This document shows positions 8,471 through 15,327 of a stretch of 42,322 bases of DNA, one piece after another. The stretch's first letter is position 1. Each line of letters begins with the position of its first letter. The DNA comes from Waddlia chondrophila WSU 86-1044 (lineage in GTDB: Bacteria > Chlamydiota > Chlamydiia > Chlamydiales > CAMCWV01), in assembly GCA_945882915.1 (NCBI GenBank), contig CAMCWV010000016.1, forward strand, positions 1 to 42,322. The letters run 5' to 3'. Under the pieces are notes generated by a model. The model made no database searches. It was given only the letters and a program-made list of their open reading frames with translations, and was not told where the DNA came from. Made by a program: the position numbers and the translations under genes.

Positions 8471-9697
8471 ATGACTTTTCCAGATTTTATTAAGTTGCGT
8501 GAAGACTTTCCCATGCTCAAAAAAAAGATGCATAAAAAACCGCTTGTCTATCTTGACACAGCAGCCACTTCTCAAAAGCCGCAAGTTGTCATCAACACCA
8601 TTAGAAGTTTCTATGAGAAACATTATGGGACAGTGCACAGAGCTGTCTATCAACTTGCTGTCCATGCTACCGAAGAGTACAATAATGTCCGCCAAAAGGT
8701 GAAATCTTTTCTCAATGCCTCTAAAGCAGAAGAGATCATCTTTACACGCGGAACAACCAACGCAATCAATCTTGTAGCCGCCTCCTTTGGGAAAGCATTC
8801 ATAAGCGCTGGGGATGAAGTTATTATTTCGTCGATCGAACACCATTCAAACATTGTCCCTTGGCAGATGATGTGTGAGGAGAGAGGAGCAATTCTTAAGG
8901 TGATCCCTGCTAACAAGCGAGGAGAACTCTTGTTAGAGCAGTATGAGGGTCTTCTAACCTCCAAAACAAAGATTGTATCTATCGCCCACGTTGCTAACTC
9001 TCTTGGGACTCTTAATCCAGTCAAAAAGATGATCTCTATGGCCCGCAAGGTAGAGGCTAAAGTATTCATTGATGGAGCCCAGGCGGCCTCTCATTTCCCT
9101 GTAGATGTACAAGATTTAGATGCCGACTTTTACGCCTTTTCTGGCCATAAAGCCTACGGCCCAACAGGTATTGGGGTTTTGTATGGCAAAGAAGCTCTTC
9201 TTGAGGCAATGCCCCCTTACGAAGGTGGGGGCGATATGATTAACCGAGTGACCTTTGCCAAGACTACTTATGCAGATCTTCCTGTAAAGTTCGAAGCAGG
9301 GACTCCTTCTATTGCAGATGTTCTAGGCTTGGGCGCCGCCCTCGATTACCTTACCGCGATTGGTTTAAAGCATTGCGCTCAGTGGGAGCACCGTCTACTT
9401 CTTCAAGCCACAAAAGCTCTTGAGGAAATAGAAGGATTGAGAATTGTGGGTACAGCTGCTGAGAAACTCGGTATTGTCAGTTTTATTGTTGAAGGCATTC
9501 ACCATTTGGATATAGGGACCTTTCTTGATCTTAAAGGGGTGGCTATTCGTACGGGGCATCAATGCGCTCAGCCTGTAATGGACGCTCTTAATATACGGGG
9601 AACGTGCCGCCTTTCTTTAGGCCTATACAATACTCCTAACGACATTGACCGTTTTGTCATTGCCCTTCAGGAGGTTCTTTCTGATTTGCGCCGCTAA
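8471..9697 (+). CDS. sufS: Cysteine desulfurase SufS
   Basis: SufS is a PLP-dependent desulfurase that releases sulfur from cysteine for the Suf scaffold. The 408 residues match class II desulfurases. FSGHKAYGPTGIGVLYG contains the PLP lysine K227. RTGHQCAQP contains the persulfide cysteine C365 in the short class II loop. EHHSNIVPW and the HVANSLGT stretch are further family markers. No separate SufE gene is seen nearby. The first ATG is used although no Shine-Dalgarno precedes it; an alternative Met is at residue 15. The gene is convergent with sctT. Confidence 0.96.
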   Translation: MTFPDFIKLREDFPMLKKKMHKKPLVYLDTAATSQKPQVVINTIRSFYEKHYGTVHRAVYQLAVHATEEYNNVRQKVKSFLNASKAEEIIFTRGTTNAINLVAASFGKAFISAGDEVIISSIEHHSNIVPWQMMCEERGAILKVIPANKRGELLLEQYEGLLTSKTKIVSIAHVANSLGTLNPVKKMISMARKVEAKVFIDGAQAASHFPVDVQDLDADFYAFSGHKAYGPTGIGVLYGKEALLEAMPPYEGGGDMINRVTFAKTTYADLPVKFEAGTPSIADVLGLGAALDYLTAIGLKHCAQWEHRLLLQATKALEEIEGLRIVGTAAEKLGIVSFIVEGIHHLDIGTFLDLKGVAIRTGHQCAQPVMDALNIRGTCRLSLGLYNTPNDIDRFVIALQEVLSDLRR

Positions 9698-9758
9698 TTT
9701 CTATTTAAAATCTTTTCTAGACTAATAGTGGTCTTCTAAAGAGGTTGAACCGGCGCTG

Positions 9759-10622
9759 TTATCCCATCCAGTCGATAACGTGGTCGAGGGTTGTAAACCA
9801 TTTTAGAAGGTATTTATTGAGTAGGTGGATAAGAAGCCACCACATGGGGATTAATACAGCGGTGCCTGCTAAGGCCTTTAAGGCCTGTCCTAAGAAGGTA
9901 ATTTGCACTTGTGGGGCTAGTCGATTGGCAATCCCTAGAAAAGTATCTGTCATCAAAATTGTGAGGAGTGCCGGCGCCCCTAACTGCACTGAAAGTCCCA
10001 AGATGTAAGCCATTAGCCCGATGATCGTATTCCAAAATGGTCCAGGGTTCATGAAGAACTCTACCGATGGGAACCTGTCTGGAGGAATAACAACATACGA
10101 TTTCATAATCGCTTGGAAAAATATGAACGGGCCGCCAATCGCAAAGAAAATAACGATCGAGGTGTAGTTATAGAGAAGCCCTAGAGGAGAGGCTTGTACC
10201 GATATCGTTGGGTCGTTTGCTGTAAGACTTGAGGAGCCTCTCTGGAAGTCGATGATGATACCTGCCGATTCTGCAATATAAAAAGGGACCGTAATAATAA
10301 ATCCCATAATAAACCCAATCAGCGCTTCTTTAACCCCAAGAAAGAGGAGGGTGAGATCAAAGGGAATAGGCGCAGATGTATGCAAGAGGACGTGGGGCAT
10401 CATAATGAGAAAAAGGGAGATGCCAAGGCCAACTTTAACAGGAGGCGGCGCGATCTTTGATCCTAAGAAGGGAGAAAAGGCGATAATAGGAAGTAACCGG
10501 CAAAGCCCAAGAAGAAAAAGAGTGAATAGTGATTGATCAGGGTAGCGAAGAACCAATGAAGCATAGTCATTGGACACAAGGTTATCCGCTAGAAGAACCG
10601 CTTCAGGAGTCGCTATTGCCAT
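9759..10622 (-). CDS. sctT: Type III secretion export apparatus protein SctT
   Basis: SctT (YscT/FliR family, chlamydial CdsT) is part of the SctRST core that forms the helical export gate in the inner membrane. The 287-residue product is strongly hydrophobic with about six membrane segments, starting with FTLFLLGLCRLLPIIAFSPF. GFIMGFIITVPFYIAESAG and DFQRGSSSLTANDPT are characteristic of the family (compare FliR/YscT DxQxG). It overlaps sctS by 10 bases, so the two are probably translationally coupled. It is last in the sctJ-K-L-R-S-T order shared with C. trachomatis CT559-CT564. Confidence 0.95.
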   Translation of the reverse strand: MAIATPEAVLLADNLVSNDYASLVLRYPDQSLFTLFLLGLCRLLPIIAFSPFLGSKIAPPPVKVGLGISLFLIMMPHVLLHTSAPIPFDLTLLFLGVKEALIGFIMGFIITVPFYIAESAGIIIDFQRGSSSLTANDPTISVQASPLGLLYNYTSIVIFFAIGGPFIFFQAIMKSYVVIPPDRFPSVEFFMNPGPFWNTIIGLMAYILGLSVQLGAPALLTILMTDTFLGIANRLAPQVQITFLGQALKALAGTAVLIPMWWLLIHLLNKYLLKWFTTLDHVIDWMG

Positions 10623-10888
10623 TCTGGAAATCTGTGGAAAATATTGGAGGCGTAGGTCAGGATTTCTCTACTCAGCCAAGGGCCCAAGTAGATGAGGGAG
10701 AGGATAACGGCAACAAGCTTGATCACAAAGGAGAGAGTCTGCTCTTGAATTTGCGTTGCTGCCTGGAAAATAGCGACGGCTAATCCAAAAGTCATGCTAA
10801 TAAGAACAGGAGGGCCTGACAGAACCATGATAAGGATCAGTGCTTGATAGCTTAATTCGTAGATGTGTGTGGCGTATGTAGAATGCAT
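10613..10888 (-). CDS. sctS: Type III secretion export apparatus protein SctS
   Basis: SctS (FliQ/YscS family, CdsS) is the small two-helix subunit of the export gate. The 91 residues contain two hydrophobic hairpin segments, ALILIMVLSGPPVLISMTFG and a second from FVIKLVAVILSLIYLGPWL. The FQAATQIQEQTLSF stretch is the conserved FliQ/SctS loop. It lies between sctR and sctT with 13 bases to sctR and a 10-base overlap with sctT. Confidence 0.95.
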   Translation of the reverse strand: MHSTYATHIYELSYQALILIMVLSGPPVLISMTFGLAVAIFQAATQIQEQTLSFVIKLVAVILSLIYLGPWLSREILTYASNIFHRFPEWQ

Positions 10889-10901
10889 GGTTTTTCTTGC
10901 C

Positions 10902-11903
10902 TCACCTGTTAAATGTCAAAACAAGACCTTGAATCAACACTGTCCACCCATCCAACATCACAATGAGGAGGAGTTTTAAGGGTAGGGCGATACTCATTGG
11001 CGACAGCATCATCATCCCCATGGCAAGCAGGATGTTAGAGACGACAAGGTCGATAATAAAGAACGGCAGGTAAATTAATACGCCAATCTCAAACGCATCT
11101 CTAAGTTGAGAGGTAATGAAAGCCGGGACGACGACAATAAAATCCCCAGTTGTTAGCGATTCTTTATATCCTGGAGGAAAGGAGTCCTTCGCGAGTTTCA
11201 AGAAGCTTTCAAGGTGGCTTGCTGAAGAGTTTCTTGTAAGGAAGTCTCGGATGGGTTCTTTGCCGAGGTCTATAAACTGAAGGACAAAGGCTGCGGAGTC
11301 GTTAGACACAAGCTCTTTGGGAGCTGAGGGGATGATGTGCTTGGTTGCTTCGTAAACGCGCACTCCTGTTGGGAACATGACATAGATAGCTAAAATTAAG
11401 GCAATACCGTTGACTACTTGGTTAGGAGGTGCTGACTGAACGCCCAAAGCGTTTCTTAGAAGAGACATCACGATAACAGTTTTGATGTAAGAGGTCAGTA
11501 GCATCACTAGGAACGGGAGGATGGCGAGGAATGCTAAAAGAGCTGATGTGCTAATGAGTGAAGGCTGGACGTTTGTGTCTGCAAGGTTAGGGCCCCCAAA
11601 CGGGTTGTTCGTAGATGGAGAGGCGGCCATGTTTTGCCCTTTAGGCAAAGGGGCTGGAGAGGGAATTGCTGTGCGATTTTGCTGCGCTCCTGATTGCGTG
11701 CCTTGTTGTTTTGCTTGTTGCCTTTGTTGCCCTCCTGGCTGTTGGGCCGCGCTTTGTACTGCACCTTGGGCAACAACGCCAGGTTTGTAGGGAGGCGTAT
11801 ATCCTTGTTGAGAATAGCCTCGTTCGCCAGGAACCCATAAAAGAAGTCCTAGAAGGACAACGAAAACGAACCAGCGGTATCGATTCGTAGACAGTGTGCT
11901 CAT
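10902..11903 (-). CDS. sctR: Type III secretion export apparatus protein SctR
   Basis: SctR (FliP/YscR family, CdsR) is the main subunit of the export gate. The first 25 residues are a signal-like hydrophobic segment (WFVFVVLLGLLLWVPG). A Gln/Pro/Ala-rich linker at about 30-110 is not part of the core. The core from about 120 has LLAFLAILPFLVMLLTSYIK, then VIVMSLLRNALGVQSAPPNQ and VNGIALILAIYVMFPTG. Its C-terminus has the FliP-like AFEIGVLIYLPFFIIDLVVS and MMMLSPMSIALPLKLLLIVM. It overlaps the sctL stop in an ATGA arrangement. Long linkers also occur in chlamydial CdsR, so the extension is probably not an error. Confidence 0.95.
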   Translation of the reverse strand: MSTLSTNRYRWFVFVVLLGLLLWVPGERGYSQQGYTPPYKPGVVAQGAVQSAAQQPGGQQRQQAKQQGTQSGAQQNRTAIPSPAPLPKGQNMAASPSTNNPFGGPNLADTNVQPSLISTSALLAFLAILPFLVMLLTSYIKTVIVMSLLRNALGVQSAPPNQVVNGIALILAIYVMFPTGVRVYEATKHIIPSAPKELVSNDSAAFVLQFIDLGKEPIRDFLTRNSSASHLESFLKLAKDSFPPGYKESLTTGDFIVVVPAFITSQLRDAFEIGVLIYLPFFIIDLVVSNILLAMGMMMLSPMSIALPLKLLLIVMLDGWTVLIQGLVLTFNR

Positions 11904-12523
11904 TTTTTCATCCGCGATTTTAAGGTGGCTTCTAAAGCTTCTAACTGCGCTTCAAAGATTACCGGCACAATACCGACTTCTGTCTGGATTCTGCAGCTAA
12001 GAGGGGGAATATCTTCCCCTTCTTGAATAGTAAAGCTGTGCACTTGCTCTAGCTTCTGTTTAAGATGAGGCTTGTTCTTTTCGAGAATTGCAAGGTCAGC
12101 TCTGTTGACAAATAGGTCGATCTTTCGGTGCGTTGACACTGACTTAAGAGCATTGGTGACAATGTCGATAATAATTTCTGGATGCTGCTTGAGCTCTTTT
12201 CCAATAATGAGTTTTATAGCGGCCATCACCGTTGGAATAATAATCTTCGTGACTTCGGCATTTACTCCAGTGATGGTTTGTTCGAGTAGAGCAAGCTGTT
12301 CGTTCCACTTGAGAAGGCCTGCCTGAAAGCCATCCAGCTCTGCTTGAGCTTTAATTTGGTCGCATTCTTTGGTGATATATATGCAATATTTTTCGGCATC
12401 CTCATGAACCTTTTTTAAGAGTTCCGTGCTATCAAGTGCAGTAGAAAAGGTTTCTTTCTTCAGCACTTTGGCTGGAGTTGCTGTATGAATACTCTCTCCA
12501 GAGATGAGAGTGAATAGTTTCAT
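11900..12523 (-). CDS. sctL: Type III secretion stator protein SctL
   Basis: SctL (YscL/FliH family, CdsL) regulates the SctN ATPase and bridges it to the sorting platform. The 207-residue soluble protein has a helical N-terminal half (ELLKKVHEDAEKYCIYITKE) and an ATP-synthase-stator-like C-terminal domain. In that domain KLIIGKELKQHPEIIIDIV and the CRIQTEVGIVPVIFEAQLEA stretch resemble FliH/YscL. It overlaps sctR by four bases. Upstream, where sctK should be adjacent, a 230-bp insertion intervenes. No strong Shine-Dalgarno is seen, so the start is moderately sure. Confidence 0.9.
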   Translation of the reverse strand: MKLFTLISGESIHTATPAKVLKKETFSTALDSTELLKKVHEDAEKYCIYITKECDQIKAQAELDGFQAGLLKWNEQLALLEQTITGVNAEVTKIIIPTVMAAIKLIIGKELKQHPEIIIDIVTNALKSVSTHRKIDLFVNRADLAILEKNKPHLKQKLEQVHSFTIQEGEDIPPLSCRIQTEVGIVPVIFEAQLEALEATLKSRMKK

Positions 12524-12540
12524 CCTATCTTCGGCATGGA

Positions 12541-12755
12541 AACCCAGTGCTTTAGCTCTGGGAGGAAATGCCGCTCCTATATTATGTTCTCAGCCAAGAC
12601 ACTCGCTTAGCCGAGAAACGGTTAGAGTCCTTGGACTCGAAATTTAACCTAGCAGGCTTAAATCTGCCAGGCGGGGCCTCAGTAAATAGGCCCGAAATGT
12701 TCTGCCCGCAAGGGAATTTGAAACATAAAGCTTCTTCCTTTAGGAGGGGGTTATT
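12541..12755 (+). mobile_element. Candidate IS200/IS605-derived miniature element with TnpB 3'-end / omega-RNA-like tail
   Basis: Two imperfect hairpins with the same TTTA loop bound the gap: CCCAGTGCTTTAGCTCTGGG (12543-12562) and CTTCTTCCTTTAGGAGGGGG (12731-12750). Subterminal hairpins of this kind are typical of IS200/IS605 ends. The right end, GCAAGGGAATTTGAAAC then the TTTAGGAGGGGG hairpin, resembles the guide-RNA-encoding 3' end of tnpB. Small stems such as GAGTCCTTGGACTC (12624-12637) lie between. No transposase gene remains; a 67-codon plus-strand frame may be a C-terminal relic. The assignment is from pattern resemblance only. Confidence 0.45.
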
Positions 12756-13634
12756 TTACAGGGCCTCTTGAGAAGTCGTTGTTTGTGTAATTACTTGAGT
12801 GAGTTCAATGACTTGAGCTTTTAATGCCTCTATAACGGAGGCGGGATGTGCTTGAGCTGCAAGTTTAACCAACTGCTCTCCTCTGCCTGTATCTAGTTTG
12901 TGGGCAACGGCCCAGATGAAGCTGGGACTTTCTTGTGAAAGAGCAAAGCCTAACCTAGTTAGTCCACGTTGATGCAAAATTTTTTCCATTTCAGCAGCGC
13001 CCCCTTCCCAATATTGCAGGGACAGCTTTGGTGATAACACGACCGCTTGCTTATGTAAACAAAGTTTTAGGAACTTTTGCTTATTAACAGAGAGTGCTTT
13101 GTCGATTCTATCCCGAATTTTCCTGTCGACGATCTGCTTTGTAGCTGAGGCTAGGTCGTGAATACCAAGGTAACTAATGAGTGTGACTAGCTCTTCTTTT
13201 GCCATGTTGAGGAGCGATGCATAAGAAGAGGGAAGGAGGAATTCAATAGGAAGAATATTTGCTTCTTGCAGAGAGTTAAAAAGGATTTGCAAGAAGAAGG
13301 TTTTAATAGAGGGCGCTAAGGTAAAGGTCGGGGGCTTTTCTTGTAACATCGTGCACAGCCGGTTCATTTGCAGGGGAGGGAGCGTTGCAATGAAAAGAGG
13401 CCAAAGAGATTTGGGCTGGCGCTGCAGGATAAGAAGTAGCCACGAGTAGTGGATGTTGGTAATCCATCCTTCAGGAGAAGGAAGAAGCGTTGCTAAATTC
13501 GTGACGATCGGCACTTTTGATAGAGGTTGCTGTGCATCTGTTGGTGTCAAGTAGGCCAGTAGAGAAGCTGGGTTTGCCTGAGGCTGGTAGTGCTTGAGAA
13601 GGACAGTGAAAAGCGCCCAGCTTTTGAGGTTCAT
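12756..13634 (-). CDS. sctK: Type III secretion SctK-like accessory protein (CT560 position)
   Basis: SctK links the cytoplasmic sorting platform to the export machinery. The 292-residue product is soluble and helical with no obvious motif. The call rests mainly on position between sctJ and sctL, where C. trachomatis has CT560, and on the general character of the protein (WALFTVLLKHYQPQANPASL, KIRDRIDKALSVNKQKFLKL). The stop abuts the right hairpin of the putative mobile element, so the C-terminus (TQTTTSQEAL) may have been rewritten by the insertion. It starts at ATG with a GGATTAGAG region upstream. The symbol is given by synteny; sequence similarity was not tested. Confidence 0.75.
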   Translation of the reverse strand: MNLKSWALFTVLLKHYQPQANPASLLAYLTPTDAQQPLSKVPIVTNLATLLPSPEGWITNIHYSWLLLILQRQPKSLWPLFIATLPPLQMNRLCTMLQEKPPTFTLAPSIKTFFLQILFNSLQEANILPIEFLLPSSYASLLNMAKEELVTLISYLGIHDLASATKQIVDRKIRDRIDKALSVNKQKFLKLCLHKQAVVLSPKLSLQYWEGGAAEMEKILHQRGLTRLGFALSQESPSFIWAVAHKLDTGRGEQLVKLAAQAHPASVIEALKAQVIELTQVITQTTTSQEAL

Positions 13635-13663
13635 AGCTCTAATCCATTAAGTGATAGATAATC

Positions 13664-13692
13664 CCAAATCCTCGTTTTCAGCTAAGAGGAGT
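13664..13692 (+). repeat. Half copy of repeat P, left of repeat B in sctK-sctJ gap
   Basis: CGTTTTCAGCTAAGAGGAGT is the right-edge form of repeat P. It begins a composite P-B-P array that fills the 271 bases between sctK and sctJ. Confidence 0.7.
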
Positions 13693-13698
13693 TTTGCT

Positions 13699-13814
13699 TC
13701 TCTAGAAGGTAACCAGGCCGTCTAAGGCCTGGGATTTCAGATTAAGCCAAAGCAAACGTTTGCTTGGTGGCAGGTTAGATCTCAGACCGGGACGGTCTGG
13801 TTACCTTCTGGAGA
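13699..13814. repeat. Repeat B hairpin, copy 1
   Basis: Arms 13699-13733 (AGAAGGTAACCAGGCCGTC) and 13780-13814 (GACGGTCTGGTTACCTTCT) are inverted repeats with several paired substitutions. The 46-base loop contains the perfect 16-base palindrome AAGCAAACGTTTGCTT (13750-13765) and TGGTGGCAGGTTAG, both shared with the copy at 26830-26962. Confidence 0.8.
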
Positions 13815-13851
13815 GGGCAAACGCTAAGGCCGCGGGAGCTTTCGCGCTAGT

Positions 13852-13905
13852 CCAAATTCCCGTTTTCAACTACGAGGGGTATATACTCCTCGCAGCTGAA
13901 AATGG
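13852..13905. repeat. Repeat P, back-to-back form, abutting sctJ stop
   Basis: CCAAATTCCCGTTTTCAACT and GAGGGGTATATACTCCTCG are followed by CAGCTGAAAATGG, an edge-to-edge palindrome. The preceding GGCCGCGGGAGCTTTCGCGC module also occurs before murG (21769-21790) and at 39249-39270. The repeat starts one base beyond the sctJ stop codon. Confidence 0.8.
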
Positions 13906-15003
13906 CTATTTGTTGTCTCCCTCTTCCCCGAGCTCTTCCCCGAGCTCTTCCTCGAGCTCTTCTTCAAGCCCTTCTTCCTCTGCGCCTTCAAGGTCGAACT
14001 CCTCTTCCTCTTTCTCCTTTTTGGTGTTAGCGGCAGGGGCGGGAGCTCTACTAAGGGCAGCTGTTGGGGAAGCTTCTTTTTCGGCAATGCTAAAAGGTTT
14101 GAGTGTGAACAGGCAGCGCAGGCCACCAATTTTTGGGAGGATGGGGAAGATCTTCCAAGTAAGCCATACAATGACAGCGAGTAAAATAAACGTGCCTAAA
14201 CAGAAGCAGAAGAAAAGAGTTCTGAAGGCCGAGATCGATTCTTTGCTAAGAATAATGCCCCAGATAATCGTATATTCTTTTTCCTCTTCAGGAAGAAGGT
14301 CGGCGTAAGGCGAAAGGGAGACATCCATTAACGCAGCTCTATCTGGGATGACAATAACGTTGTCAAATTGCAGCCCAGGAACGCTGTTAGAGATCAAAAA
14401 CTTGAGCTTATTGCTTAATCCACTGTTTGGATCATCGAGAACCCCCCCCCTTTGGTATTTGACATAGACAGCAGCAGAGCTTGGCGCCGTTGAGGTGGCC
14501 ACAGGGAAAGAAAGTTGAACGTCTGCGTCAATGACTCCATCAAATTTACGAACGACTCCAGCAAGTTCTGCAGCAAGTCCTGCTTGGTAGCGGATTTGCT
14601 CTCCTTGTTCAGAGGGGACAAGGCCTGAAGGCTGAAAGAGTGTTAGGAGGCTTTCTCCTGGCTTTCGAGGGAGCCCTTGACGGTTTAGATAACTTGTTGC
14701 TTCTGTTGCCTTTGCAGCAACTACAGAGATGTTCCATAACTGAGCGGTTTGAGCGGCGCCTGCTCCTGCTGCGGGGGCGGCTACTTTTTGTGCGACAATC
14801 CCTTTGCTCATTAGGTAAACGACAATTTCGTTAGCATCTTTTTCGGAAAGATCTGTAATAATGACTGTATTGGAAGAGCATCCTGATAGCAGTGTAAGGA
14901 GAAAAATGCTTACAAGAGAGACGCAGAGAAATAGTGGGCGCAATGCCTTGGGCGTAGATCTAGCGTTTGTGGATCTAACATGTGTTGAAGTAGAGCTCGA
15001 CAT
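13906..15003 (-). CDS. sctJ: Type III secretion inner-ring lipoprotein SctJ
   Basis: SctJ (YscJ/MxiJ family, CdsJ) forms the inner-membrane ring of the injectisome. A signal segment ends in the lipobox LLSGC, so the mature protein begins with a lipidated Cys. The ring-building motifs follow: DANEIVVYLMSKGIVAQKV, GLVPSEQGEQIRYQAGLAAE, FDGVIDADVQLSFP and RGGVLDDPNSGLSNKLKFLI. A membrane segment (FCLGTFILLAVIVWLTWKIF) precedes a very acidic C-terminal tail (EEEEEFDLEGAEEEG...). The tail is coded by 12-base tandem units at about 13922-13970. I chose the ATG at 15003 because GAGGT precedes it; an upstream ATG at 15048 would add 15 residues. It is the first gene of the secretion operon. Confidence 0.95.
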   Translation of the reverse strand: MSSSTSTHVRSTNARSTPKALRPLFLCVSLVSIFLLTLLSGCSSNTVIITDLSEKDANEIVVYLMSKGIVAQKVAAPAAGAGAAQTAQLWNISVVAAKATEATSYLNRQGLPRKPGESLLTLFQPSGLVPSEQGEQIRYQAGLAAELAGVVRKFDGVIDADVQLSFPVATSTAPSSAAVYVKYQRGGVLDDPNSGLSNKLKFLISNSVPGLQFDNVIVIPDRAALMDVSLSPYADLLPEEEKEYTIIWGIILSKESISAFRTLFFCFCLGTFILLAVIVWLTWKIFPILPKIGGLRCLFTLKPFSIAEKEASPTAALSRAPAPAANTKKEKEEEEFDLEGAEEEGLEEELEEELGEELGEEGDNK

Positions 15004-15327
15004 TTCGCGTATGTACCTCGGCGTCGGTTTTAAAAGCGACAACAGCATAGGCTAAAATTTAGCCTTCAATGTATATTTTAATATACTAAACGCAAGTTAT
15101 ACGGAACATTTTATTCGAAAGGTTCAAAGAATAAAGACAGAAAACAAAATGTGCTGGGGTTTTATCCTACCCGCTGTGAGGCGGATCCTGCCCATCCTGT
15201 TCTTGTATTTTCTCTCACGTTCTCTCACGCCTCTGTGTTTCAAAACCTGTTCTTCTATACGAGGAGTAGATTGCGGATTTCTCTCTCTGAGGCTCTGTGG
15301 TGAATGTTTTTAATTGTGCTTTAGGTG
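15004..15327. other. Intergenic region upstream of sctJ
   Basis: It holds the perfect small palindrome GGCTAAAATTTAGCC (15050-15064) and an AT-rich GTATATTTTAATATAC stretch (15071-15086) that could belong to the sctJ promoter or leader. A repeat D fragment follows (15203-15243: TTGTATTTTCTCTCACG, TCTCTCACGCCTCTGTG), then a degenerate P edge (CTATACGAGGAGTAGAT, about 15254-15270). No gene is visible. Confidence 0.6.

Noticed and set aside
12568..12771. 67-codon plus-strand open frame between sctL and sctK as a gene
   Set aside because: No Shine-Dalgarno and no recognisable domain; it crosses the hairpin end of the putative mobile element. It may be a TnpB C-terminal relic and is mentioned there.
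13760..14308. 182-codon plus-strand open frame with Ser/Pro repeats
   Set aside because: It is antisense to the acidic tail of sctJ and to repeats; the Ser/Pro run is the complement of Glu-rich tandem codons.
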